From contig CAZMZM010000039.1 of the NCBI GenBank assembly GCA_964570865.1, positions 1 to 23,692 on the forward strand: DNA of 23,692 nt, given 5' to 3'. The notes under the pieces are model-generated. The model was given only the letters and a program-made list of their open reading frames with translations, did not search any database and was not told the origin of the DNA. The DNA comes from WGAL01 sp964570865. GTDB lineage: Bacteria > Bacteroidota > Ignavibacteria > Ignavibacteriales > Melioribacteraceae. The translations under genes were made by a program, and so were the position numbers. Positions 7,936 to 15,908 of this stretch are shown in pieces (within the stretch, counting starts at the first letter, position 1; the number at the start of each line of letters is the position of its first letter).

Positions 7936-10900
7936 CTAACGTGGAAAACTAACCGCAAATTTTGTTCCCTTTCCCTTTTCGGTTTCAACCGTAATATTAC
8001 CTTTGTTAAGATTAACATACTCTTTAACCAAAGCAAGTCCTAATCCGTTCCCTTCATATTTTCTTGTATAACCCTGTTCCTCTTGCAAAAATGGTTTGTA
8101 CAAGTTATCTAAATATTCTTTCTCCATTCCAACTCCGGTATCTTCTACCTCGACATAGATAATGTTATCCTTATCATATGCGTAGAGCACGATTTTACCT
8201 TTTGATGTAAACTTAACTGCATTTTCGACCAAATTTTGAAATATTTGATAAACAGAATATTCATCCTTGTATATAATAGGGTTTTTAAGATTATCTTCAA
8301 AAATAAAATTAACACCTTTTGCCTGTGCCATAGGCTGTGAAATTAAAAATATTCCGGCTAATAAACCCGAGAGATTTAGATTTTTAGGAGAATATTGGTA
8401 AGAACCAATCTGCAATTCCGACATATTCAGAATGAGATCGATAGTACGTATTATTCTTTTTCCGGCATTCTCCATATTAACAAAACCGGCTCTCAAATCT
8501 TCATCCAGAAAATCCTCAATCTCACTTTTCATTAATCCTGCAAAACTGAGAAGCGCATTAATTGGTGTACGTATTTCATGAGAAATCTGAGTCAAAAATT
8601 CTGTTTTGAGTTTATCGGCTTTTTCAGCTGCTTCTTTTGCATATCTTAATTCTTCTTGAATTCTATGTTGTTCGGAGACATCCGCTTGAATAGCTAAGAA
8701 ATTGATAATATTTCCATCTTCATCACGGATCGGAGAAATTGTATTATAACACCAATAGAGATTCCCGTTTTTTTTCTTATTCCGATATTCGCCAACCCAA
8801 GTTTTGCCTGCTAAAATAGTATCCCACATATTTTTGTAAAATTCTTCAGTTTCTGTCCCGGATTTTAATATTCTCGGATTTTCTCCGATTGCTTCAGCAG
8901 CAGAAAAACCGGTTAGTTCGGTAAAATAGGAGTTTACATATTGAATCACGCCTTCAGTATCGGTAATAAGAACAATAAAGGGACTTTGTTTAACTGCCTG
9001 GGACAACTTTAGATTTTCTTCGAGAGCCTTTTTCTCTGTAGTAATATCCCTTAGTAAATTTAACACCGCAGTATCGTTATCCCATTCAATTTCCACATTG
9101 CGGTTTCTTATCGTAATTTCTCTTCCGTCAGGTAATTCCATTTCAAATCCATAAGGTTCTTCACTTATCTTAAAATTATAATCATTCCCTTCATATTCGA
9201 TAACAGTATTACGGTAATCAGGTTTTATCAATGAAATAAAACTCATACTGTATAATTTTTCGCTTGGTATTTTCGTTAAATTAAGAAATGCATCATTTGC
9301 GAATAAGATTCTACTATTACGTGTAATTACAATTGATTCATGAAGATTTGAAATTAATGTTCTGTATTTTTTCTCGCTTGCAGCGAGTTCCTTTAACGCT
9401 TTCATCTCCAAAGTTACGTTTCTGCCACTTCCAATTGTTCCGAGAAGTTTACCGTTTTCATCATAAAACGGTGCGACATAGAACTTAAAAATAACTTCCT
9501 TACCTTCAATAAATCCTTTTTTTATAAAATTTTGCGGCTCTAAAATATCAAGAGCAATCTCATCATATTCCGAACTGATACTATTGAATGTGAAAGCTTT
9601 ATCATTTCCATCGTTAACAAGTATTTTGCTATCAATTAATTCATCTTCTCTTTTATGCAGAACATCTCTGTAGTTTTCGATTCCAAAAAAGGTTTTACGT
9701 AAGGGTAAATTTGTAAAAAGATATTTTTGTTCGATATCTTTTGCCCAAAGAAAATCCGGACTTGAATCGGCAATATACTTAAAGAGATGAACAACATGAC
9801 TGTAACTTTTTTTAGTTTGTTCCGTAATCTGTTTCTCAATTCTTGCCTCTGTTACATCTCGTCCGAAAACTATTATTCCCTTCCTCGATCCGTCGGAATA
9901 AAACATTGGAACCTTTATTACATCGAATATTTTTTTTGTTCCGTCAGGAGTTACTATTATTTCATCTCCTCTATTAGTTTTTCCTAATTTCCAAACTTGT
10001 TCGTCTGTTTCCACACACGTATAGAATACATCACGGAAAAACGGCGAATAGACTGATAATTCAATATCCGTTTTCCCGATATAATTAACACCTTCAAGCT
10101 GAAATAATTTTAAGTCAGCATCATTTGCTTTAAGCCATCTTCCTTCGCCATCTTTCAAACAAATAATATCATCAGACGATGCATTAATTAACAATTCCAA
10201 CAAAACATTATTTTCCATTATTGCAAGTTCAGCTTGTTTAATTTCAGTTATATCAAAAACGAAAGCTATTACTGCCTTTTTACCTTCCCACATCGAGACA
10301 CTTGGTTTTATTACAATCCATCTCATTTCGCCTACAGTATCATAAACTCTTACCGTATATTCATCAGGGACAGATTCATTATTTATCCTCCGCTGATAAT
10401 AATACTCAATTAAATCCGCATCTTCACCGACTAAATATTCACGAAGATTTTTGTTAATCAATTCTTCTTTCGAAGCATTTAATATTTTAGCAAAAGCATC
10501 ATTTACAAAAATCATCTTCGACTCATAATTAACTACTATTCCCTGAATCGATTTTTCAATTAGATATTTATAACGCTCATAGGTTACTTGCAAATTCAAT
10601 TCAGATAATTTCTGTTCCGTAACATCGGATATAAAAACCAGTGAAGCGGGTACTCCTTCCCAGTCAATAATAACAGGCTTTAGCTCCCCATATATTAATT
10701 TACCTTTTCCGGTAATAAGTCTAATTGTGTATTTTTCATCTGTTTCAATTCCATTTATTCTCTTTAAATAATGCTCCTTTGGTATGTACAAATCGTCAGG
10801 GTGAATAAACCGCGAAATATCCGTCCCCATCAAATTATCATGCGGTTCATCAAACAATAGTTCAGTTGTTTTATTCCAAAAGAGTAATTTAAAATCCCTC

Positions 10901-11430
10901 ATTACAATAATAGCTTCCAAAGAATTTTCAAGTACAGTTTTGTAACGAAGCAAACTTATATCAAGTTCATCTTTAGTTCTCACCTCGTTAGAAATGTCAA
11001 GCAGCAACGACATCGAAACTTTTTGACCATCCCAATTAATTAGTGTGGGACGGTTAACAACCCAAAGTATATCACCATCTTTATTAACTACTCTGAATTT
11101 ATACTCATTAAGAAAATCCGATTGCTGTGACATTAATTTGAGATGATTATTAAGAACAATTTTTCTGTCATCAGGATAAACGAAATTAATAAAATCTTTT
11201 CCGAGAAGATCTTCTTTGCTCCAACCTGTAATTTCGGCGGTTCTCTTATTTACCCACAAAAATTTCCCTTCTTTCGCGACAACAATTGCTTCATGAACTT
11301 TATCCAGAAGAAAAGAAAATTTTTCGTTATTATCACTTTTTTCCAGTCGGATAAAATTTGAAGCCTTCTCGGATTGTAAATTATGGATAAGTTCAATTAG
11401 TTCTTTTTTAGTGAGTTTTTGTAAGTTCAT
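7936..11430 (-). CDS. Soluble histidine kinase with seven PAS domains
   Basis: This is an 1164-residue hybrid-free sensor kinase. I read seven PAS domains at about 37-150, 162-273, 284-398, 407-528, 545-675, 686-799 and 808-920. Most end in the D(I/V)(T/S)E-type turn that joins PAS domains to the next helix. The HisKA domain holds phospho-acceptor His951 in SHEIRTP. The HATPase domain shows N1070 in the N box (ENAVKF), D1097 in DTGVG, and GNGLGLALV. There is no transmembrane segment or signal peptide, so sensing is cytoplasmic. The PAS domains have no haem- or flavin-specific residue I can name, and the last has ENPRILKSG without the photoactive Cys of LOV domains. GGAG precedes the ATG. No cognate regulator is adjacent, so it is an orphan kinase. 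Confidence 0.95.
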   Translation of the reverse strand: MNLQKLTKKELIELIHNLQSEKASNFIRLEKSDNNEKFSFLLDKVHEAIVVAKEGKFLWVNKRTAEITGWSKEDLLGKDFINFVYPDDRKIVLNNHLKLMSQQSDFLNEYKFRVVNKDGDILWVVNRPTLINWDGQKVSMSLLLDISNEVRTKDELDISLLRYKTVLENSLEAIIVMRDFKLLFWNKTTELLFDEPHDNLMGTDISRFIHPDDLYIPKEHYLKRINGIETDEKYTIRLITGKGKLIYGELKPVIIDWEGVPASLVFISDVTEQKLSELNLQVTYERYKYLIEKSIQGIVVNYESKMIFVNDAFAKILNASKEELINKNLREYLVGEDADLIEYYYQRRINNESVPDEYTVRVYDTVGEMRWIVIKPSVSMWEGKKAVIAFVFDITEIKQAELAIMENNVLLELLINASSDDIICLKDGEGRWLKANDADLKLFQLEGVNYIGKTDIELSVYSPFFRDVFYTCVETDEQVWKLGKTNRGDEIIVTPDGTKKIFDVIKVPMFYSDGSRKGIIVFGRDVTEARIEKQITEQTKKSYSHVVHLFKYIADSSPDFLWAKDIEQKYLFTNLPLRKTFFGIENYRDVLHKREDELIDSKILVNDGNDKAFTFNSISSEYDEIALDILEPQNFIKKGFIEGKEVIFKFYVAPFYDENGKLLGTIGSGRNVTLEMKALKELAASEKKYRTLISNLHESIVITRNSRILFANDAFLNLTKIPSEKLYSMSFISLIKPDYRNTVIEYEGNDYNFKISEEPYGFEMELPDGREITIRNRNVEIEWDNDTAVLNLLRDITTEKKALEENLKLSQAVKQSPFIVLITDTEGVIQYVNSYFTELTGFSAAEAIGENPRILKSGTETEEFYKNMWDTILAGKTWVGEYRNKKKNGNLYWCYNTISPIRDEDGNIINFLAIQADVSEQHRIQEELRYAKEAAEKADKLKTEFLTQISHEIRTPINALLSFAGLMKSEIEDFLDEDLRAGFVNMENAGKRIIRTIDLILNMSELQIGSYQYSPKNLNLSGLLAGIFLISQPMAQAKGVNFIFEDNLKNPIIYKDEYSVYQIFQNLVENAVKFTSKGKIVLYAYDKDNIIYVEVEDTGVGMEKEYLDNLYKPFLQEEQGYTRKYEGNGLGLALVKEYVNLNKGNITVETEKGKGTKFAVSFPR

Positions 11431-11599
11431 TAATGCTCCGCCGAGATTATTATTACAATTTCAAATATTTTTAACACTGAACAATTGCACCTTTAGTGAA
11501 TGAATTATTCATCATATAAGTAATTTTAATTTACTAAAAATGATTGATAAAATAAAATAATATTTCTAATGAAAATGATTTACTTAATTAGAAACAAAA

Positions 11600-11629
11600 A
11601 AGCCGGATTTCAAGAAAGAAATCCGGCTT
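11600..11629 (-). terminator. Strong rho-independent terminator of the octahaem cytochrome gene
   Basis: A perfect 12-bp stem, AAGCCGGATTTC at 11600-11611 and its complement at 11618-11629, has a 6-nt loop. Read on the minus strand, the stem ends in a run of T (from the A-run 11595-11600). It lies 24 nt after the cytochrome stop. The remaining 169 nt to the histidine kinase start (11431-11599) hold that gene's leader; I see no gene there. Confidence 0.9.
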
Positions 11630-11653
11630 AAAAGGAGTGAATGAAAACCCTTA

Positions 11654-12910
11654 CTATTTATTTAGTGATTGTTCAACTTTTTTATTTAGTCTCATTTGTT
11701 CGGCTAATTCATTGATCTCTCGTAAATCTCTCACCATTTCACTCCATCCGTACCATAAAGCGTAATCCGGACTTGCATGGAAAGTGCCTTGGAATGTTCT
11801 CATTCTATGTTCCAAGAACATAACAAATAACTTTTGCTCAATTGAGGTTGAAGCATCGTGGAAAGTTAATAGCTGAGGATAATCATAAGCGTAATTTTTC
11901 GGTTTTTTGATTGTTCCGTCTTTGTACAATCCGGCAACAACACGAATTGCGGCAGCCATCAAACTATCTGCGTGCATAATCATTTCATCGCCTTTCTTCA
12001 GTTCGCCTTCTGCAAAACTTTTTGCGTGACACTGGGAACAAACCTTAACCATTTTATCCCTCTGTGCTTGCCAATCTTTTTGAGTCAGTCTTGCAAGGTC
12101 AGCAGCTTTTACAACATCAAGTAAAGCGGTTGGTTTACCGTCAGGATCCAAAACGCCTAACGCCTTCAAAATTGTTGCCCTGTCCGCAGCCCATCTTTTA
12201 TTTTCCGGCATAGGAAGCTTAACAGCTAAAAATCCCCATGCTGTACTAACATTATGATCTCCGTTAGGCATGTGACAATCCTGGCAAGTAGGAGCCGGAG
12301 TATCTGCAGGGAGAGTTCCGTTCTGTCTCAATAATGCCCGAACGCCGTGTTTTGAAGAAGTGTACATTTCCCATTGCGGATGATCAAAGCCCATGTGACA
12401 TGTCATACATGCTTGAGGCTGCTTTGCTTCCTTAACTGAAAAAGTATGTCTCGTGTGGCAGGCATCGCAAGAACCGTGCCCGTACTTCGAACCTTCTTTC
12501 TTTAATCTTTTAACTTCCTCTGCACCTTTAACACCAATTTTATGGCAAGCTCCGCATCCTTTTTCCCCTTCAATTAAAGGAGAAGGCTGCATATGAATTG
12601 TAGGCATAGCCATCAATGTTCCCCAACTCTTGGAATGCTTTCCTGCAAGGAATTCAGATACTTGTTTTTCGTGACATGTGTTACATGTTTCATAAGTTGG
12701 CAATTCTGCTTTGGCATAATCAGTCATGGTAGTATGTTCTTCACCATGACAAACAGCACAATCGACATCATTTTGTGCATGTTTACTGTTTTGCCAATCC
12801 GTAACTACTTTAGGTGTGACTTTTTTATGGCACTCAATACAGTTCTGAGCGGAACTAATCTGAAAAGCCCCAAAAAAGAGTAAGAAGAAAATTAGCCCAA
12901 ATTTTTTCAT
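11654..12910 (-). CDS. Octahaem c-type cytochrome of the hydroxylamine oxidoreductase (HAO) family, exported
   Basis: This 418-residue periplasmic multihaem protein has a signal peptide at residues 1-21 (ending SSAQ). Eight CxxCH haem-binding motifs start at Cys24, 51, 76, 119, 148, 168, 209 and 291. HAO-family features after the haem region are HPQWEMYTSSKHG at 177-189, MPNGDHNVSTAWGF from 214 (Asp218-His219), and the helical C-terminus with HRMRTFQGTFHASPDYA. HAO relatives either oxidise hydroxylamine or reduce nitrite or hydroxylamine; in a probably non-nitrifying organism the reductive direction is more likely (inference). I cannot tell whether the Tyr that cross-links the P460 haem is present. 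AGGAG precedes the ATG. No NapC/NrfH-type quinol partner is adjacent, so it appears monocistronic between a promoter-like site and the terminator. Confidence 0.85.
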   Translation of the reverse strand: MKKFGLIFFLLFFGAFQISSAQNCIECHKKVTPKVVTDWQNSKHAQNDVDCAVCHGEEHTTMTDYAKAELPTYETCNTCHEKQVSEFLAGKHSKSWGTLMAMPTIHMQPSPLIEGEKGCGACHKIGVKGAEEVKRLKKEGSKYGHGSCDACHTRHTFSVKEAKQPQACMTCHMGFDHPQWEMYTSSKHGVRALLRQNGTLPADTPAPTCQDCHMPNGDHNVSTAWGFLAVKLPMPENKRWAADRATILKALGVLDPDGKPTALLDVVKAADLARLTQKDWQAQRDKMVKVCSQCHAKSFAEGELKKGDEMIMHADSLMAAAIRVVAGLYKDGTIKKPKNYAYDYPQLLTFHDASTSIEQKLFVMFLEHRMRTFQGTFHASPDYALWYGWSEMVRDLREINELAEQMRLNKKVEQSLNK

Positions 12911-12944
12911 AGCGTCTCCTTATTTTGATTAAAAACCTTGGTTG

Positions 12945-12975
12945 GTAAATATACAAATTTTTTTTGAAACTCAAA
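12945..12975 (-). promoter_or_regulatory. Possible Bacteroidota-type promoter for the octahaem cytochrome gene
   Basis: On the minus strand a TTTG (12972-12975) is followed after 18 nt by TATATTTA (within 12945-12953). This resembles the TTTG ... TAnnTTTG promoter pattern of Bacteroidota. It lies 35 nt upstream of the ATG. The last base of the -7 element differs from consensus, and the region is AT-rich, so chance is a real possibility. Confidence 0.35.
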
Positions 12976-12981
12976 AAAATA

Positions 12982-13929
12982 TTATCGTCTTAAAATAATA
13001 TGTGGGATACTATATTTTGAGATTGAACTGACAGAAAACTCCGAACCTGATAATATAGATTTTGCAACAAATAACGCGCTTTGTACAGAAGGACCAATTC
13101 CTTCCCCCATATCAAGAGTAGCTAGTCCAACGGCATCTCCGACAATAAAAGCATTTCCGTTTTGCACTCTCTTTACTTTTCTTCCCAAAAAGTAATTATG
13201 TCCTTTCGGACTAAATTTATAATCAACTACCAAACCAAGTTTCTCTAATTTCGAAACAAATTTTTCCCAATAATATTTTATAGTTCTTCCACTTTTCTTC
13301 ATTCCGATAAGTGTTCCGCCGATTCCAACATTCAAGTATCCGTTCCCTTTCGGAACATACCATGAATAACCGCTTAAACCATTTTCCATAAACCAGAGTC
13401 TGCACTCAGGGTCTTTCCAGTCATACATAAATTCTTCTTCCATTGTCGTTATCTCATCATCAATAGTACGCGGATTAATCTCCTTAAATAGTTGATGATA
13501 AACCGGACAATTAGTTCCGCCTGCTCCGATAAGGTATTTAGCGGAAAATTTTCCATCAACAATAAATCTTTCTTCAACAACTTCCACTTTCTCTACTTTA
13601 TGTTGAATAAACTCTGCTCCCGAACGCTGCAAAAGGAAATTATCAAGTTCAAATCTTCTAATGGAATATTGTTTAGTGGGCAATGGAACGTGAAGCCCTT
13701 TCAGATAAAAATGAAGACGTTTATATTCTTGCACGGAGCCTGTATAGACGGAAAAATCAAGCTCAAGATCTTTCACGGTTTTCGGCGTAATCCACCCGGC
13801 GCAGAGTTTAGAACGGGGAAAGGAATATTTATCCAAAATAATTACTCTCTTTCCCCCTTGTACTAATTTCCATGCCGCCGTAGAACCTGCGGGACCTGCG
13901 CCGACAATTAATACATCTGCATCAATCAT
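12982..13929 (-). CDS. Geranylgeranyl-reductase-type FAD oxidoreductase, cfa-linked
   Basis: This is a 315-residue flavoprotein. The FAD-binding GxGxxG is at residues 10-15 (VLIVGAGPAGS), followed by an acidic strand end at 33. Cys43 in KLCAGW matches the conserved Cys of the geranylgeranyl reductase family. YSWYVPKG (188-195) with NVGIGG matches its substrate-side motif. GDAVGLATLDMGEGIGP (264-280) closes the FAD site. Family members reduce isoprenoid or other lipid double bonds; the substrate here is unknown. It is shorter than common 370-400 residue members, because little follows the last FAD motif. It starts 7 nt after the stop of the CFA-type methyltransferase gene with AGGTG in between, so the two are translated together, pointing to a lipid-tail modification pair. 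Confidence 0.85.
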   Translation of the reverse strand: MIDADVLIVGAGPAGSTAAWKLVQGGKRVIILDKYSFPRSKLCAGWITPKTVKDLELDFSVYTGSVQEYKRLHFYLKGLHVPLPTKQYSIRRFELDNFLLQRSGAEFIQHKVEKVEVVEERFIVDGKFSAKYLIGAGGTNCPVYHQLFKEINPRTIDDEITTMEEEFMYDWKDPECRLWFMENGLSGYSWYVPKGNGYLNVGIGGTLIGMKKSGRTIKYYWEKFVSKLEKLGLVVDYKFSPKGHNYFLGRKVKRVQNGNAFIVGDAVGLATLDMGEGIGPSVQSALFVAKSILSGSEFSVSSISKYSIPHIILRR

Positions 13930-13936
13930 ATCACAC

Positions 13937-15052
13937 CTAACTTTTTCTGCAATCGGGCAGTGACAACCCTATCGGAGTCATCACAAGGTGGAATAACTGA
14001 GTTTGTCTCGAACGAAAACCGCCGGCGCTGCTTAGCAAATAATAATTCCACATTCTTCTAAATCGCTCATCGTACTGATTTTTAAGTTCGTCCCAAGCAT
14101 TATTAAATCTCTCGTACCACGCCATTAGTGTTTTATCATAAGATTCGCCGAAGTTATGAAGGTCTTCCAATACAAAAATATTTTCCATTGCAGCTCCAAG
14201 TTGTGCTACAGAGGGCAAAACACCGTTCGGGAAAATATATTTTGTAATCCATGCATTAGCTGTAGTAACGCTGTTGTTTCGTCCGATAGTGTGAATAAAC
14301 GCATACCCGTCATCCTTCAAACATTTTTTAGCCAATTCCATGTAGGAACGATAATTTTTGTAACCTACATGTTCCATAATTCCAATTGAAATAACTCGGT
14401 CATACTTGCCGGATGCTTTTCGATAATCATCAAGATAGAATTTTACAGGCAAATCTTTATACCTTTCAGTGGAATATTCCCATTGTTTTTTTGAGACGGT
14501 ATAAGCAGTAACTTCAACACCATATTTTTCTGCCGCGTAACCGGCAAAGGCTCCAAAACCGCCTCCGAATTCAAGTATCTTCATTCCCGGCTCAAGATTT
14601 AATTTTCTGCAAATTAAATCCAATTTTGCTTCCTGGGCTTCTTCAAGATTATTGGCATTTTTCCAATAGGCACTTGTGTAATTCATTCTGCTGTCCAACA
14701 TCTTGATGTAAAGATCATTCCCGACATCATAATGCTTAATACCGACTTGAAAAGCTCGGGAAGGTTTTTGCAAATTAAAATATTTTGATTGAAAAAGGTG
14801 CAGCGCAATTTTCCAATCCCCTTTTATCTTGCTTTCTAAATCTGCACGCATAATCCTGTTCACCATTTCATCAACTGATTCACAGTCCCACCAACCATCC
14901 ATATAAGATTCGCCCAATCCGAGAGCCGATTTGTTAACAATTCTCCGGTAAACTCTTTCATCATGGATTTGAATATCGTAAGGTTTGCTGCCGTTAATTT
15001 CTATTCCGGCAAGTTGGAATAATTCGGTTACTATTTGTTTTGCATTTGACAT
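13937..15052 (-). CDS. cfa: Cyclopropane-fatty-acyl-phospholipid synthase family methyltransferase
   Basis: This is a 371-residue SAM-dependent methyltransferase acting on unsaturated phospholipid acyl chains at the membrane surface. Similarity to E. coli Cfa is extensive by eye: HYDVGND at 107, AYWKNANNLEEAQ, the SAM site LEFGGGFG near 160-167, EHVG with Glu227, HTIG with His254, KYIFPNG, and LMAWYERF with Tyr313. Ser127 (NYTSAYW) replaces the active-site Cys139 of E. coli. The start chosen is ATG at 15050-15052, because GGGGAGG sits 7 nt upstream; the in-frame ATG at 15073 would put that ribosome site inside the gene. The product could be cyclopropane, or a methylated chain if the downstream flavoprotein acts on the intermediate (inference). 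Confidence 0.93.
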   Translation of the reverse strand: MSNAKQIVTELFQLAGIEINGSKPYDIQIHDERVYRRIVNKSALGLGESYMDGWWDCESVDEMVNRIMRADLESKIKGDWKIALHLFQSKYFNLQKPSRAFQVGIKHYDVGNDLYIKMLDSRMNYTSAYWKNANNLEEAQEAKLDLICRKLNLEPGMKILEFGGGFGAFAGYAAEKYGVEVTAYTVSKKQWEYSTERYKDLPVKFYLDDYRKASGKYDRVISIGIMEHVGYKNYRSYMELAKKCLKDDGYAFIHTIGRNNSVTTANAWITKYIFPNGVLPSVAQLGAAMENIFVLEDLHNFGESYDKTLMAWYERFNNAWDELKNQYDERFRRMWNYYLLSSAGGFRSRQTQLFHLVMTPIGLSLPDCRKS

Positions 15053-15101
15053 TCTAATACCTCCCCATTTCAAATGTTATGTGAGGCATATATTAAATAT
15101 A

Positions 15102-15107
15102 TGTCAA
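15102..15107 (-). promoter_or_regulatory. TTGACA, possible -35 element upstream of cfa
   Basis: The minus strand reads TTGACA at 15102-15107, about 50 nt before the chosen cfa start, followed by an AT-rich CATATATT-type inverted repeat (15087-15103). No good TATAAT-like -10 lies at 16-18 nt, so promoter function is uncertain. Confidence 0.25.
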
Positions 15108-15131
15108 AACAAAATTAACAAAAATTAATTT

Positions 15132-15908
15132 CTAAATAAAGCCCAAGCTATTTTTAAGCACCCATCCTTTTTTACCGTCAGCTAAACGAACTTGCTCCCA
15201 CATTCCAACTTCATCTTCTGCGGAAACCTTTGTCCCTTCGTGCAAAATGAAAATGGCTTTACTCGATTCGTCCGGACTAGTCATCGCAGTAACTTCCTTT
15301 GCTAATACAATGGCATAATGCGAAGACTTTAGTTCGTCAACTTTCCCGATATAGAGAAAAACTGTCAGCACTAACAAAATAAGGAGAGATGTTCCCGCAA
15401 AAAGTCCGCCTTTTTTGTAACCTGAAGTTTTTCCGAAGATGAAAAACCAAACTGCTGTGAGGAATAAAACGAAAAGTAAAGCAAGAATAATATCCAAAAG
15501 CCTGAGAGAAAAAATTGAAATAAACGTTTTCCACCACCTCAACAATAAGAATTCAGGGACTTTATCAATTTTATCTACAATGTGCGCATTTGCAATTTTA
15601 AGATTATAAAGCAAATCTTCATCAGTCGGATTAAGCTTTAATCCTTTTTCGTAATTAAAGATTGCTTCCCCGAGAATTCCTTTTCTGTAATAAGCATTTC
15701 CCAGATTGTAATAAAGAAACGGGCTTTCGTAACCTTGGTCAACTACTTTTTGATAATTATCAATAGCTTTATCGTAATCTTTATTCAAAAAGGCTTTATT
15801 AGCATTTACAACAAGGGTGTCAATAAGAGGATTTTGAGCGAAGATAGTCGAGTATGATATTAGCAATCCGAAGAACAATAATTTTATAAGTGAAGTATTT
15901 ACTTTCAT
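15132..15908 (-). CDS. batE: BatE, TPR and SH3-domain membrane protein
   Basis: This 258-residue last gene of the Bat operon begins with a signal-like segment (1-25). Two TPR repeats lie at about 33-105 (FLYYNLGNAYYRKGILGEAIFNYEKGLKLNP), and two membrane helices at about 135-158 and 167-187. The C-terminal SH3b-like domain (about 200-256) ends WEQVRLADGKKGWVLKNS. This order is that of BatE. TPR and SH3 parts probably mediate contact with the other Bat proteins and perhaps the cell wall; no catalytic role is known. Its ATG overlaps the last base of the batD stop (TAATG), showing translational coupling. No clear terminator was found in the 79 nt before the cfa start. Confidence 0.9.
   Translation of the reverse strand: MKVNTSLIKLLFFGLLISYSTIFAQNPLIDTLVVNANKAFLNKDYDKAIDNYQKVVDQGYESPFLYYNLGNAYYRKGILGEAIFNYEKGLKLNPTDEDLLYNLKIANAHIVDKIDKVPEFLLLRWWKTFISIFSLRLLDIILALLFVLFLTAVWFFIFGKTSGYKKGGLFAGTSLLILLVLTVFLYIGKVDELKSSHYAIVLAKEVTAMTSPDESSKAIFILHEGTKVSAEDEVGMWEQVRLADGKKGWVLKNSLGFI

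Noticed and set aside
2693..11430. The orphan regulator and the seven-PAS kinase as a cognate two-component pair
   Set aside because: They lie on opposite strands more than 4 kb apart with unrelated genes between; nothing in the sequence links them.
11497..11511. Short inverted repeat TGAAT-N5-ATTCA upstream of the histidine kinase as an operator
   Set aside because: Five-base arms in AT-rich sequence are expected by chance.
12957..12979. Inverted repeat of T7 and A7 as a terminator for the flavoprotein gene
   Set aside because: It is an A/T-only run with one G-C pair and a 3-nt loop, easily due to base composition; part of it may belong to the cytochrome promoter.
15052..15073. The longer cfa start at 15073
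   Set aside because: It would place the excellent GGGGAGG ribosome site inside the coding region; the ATG at 15050-15052 is correctly spaced from it.
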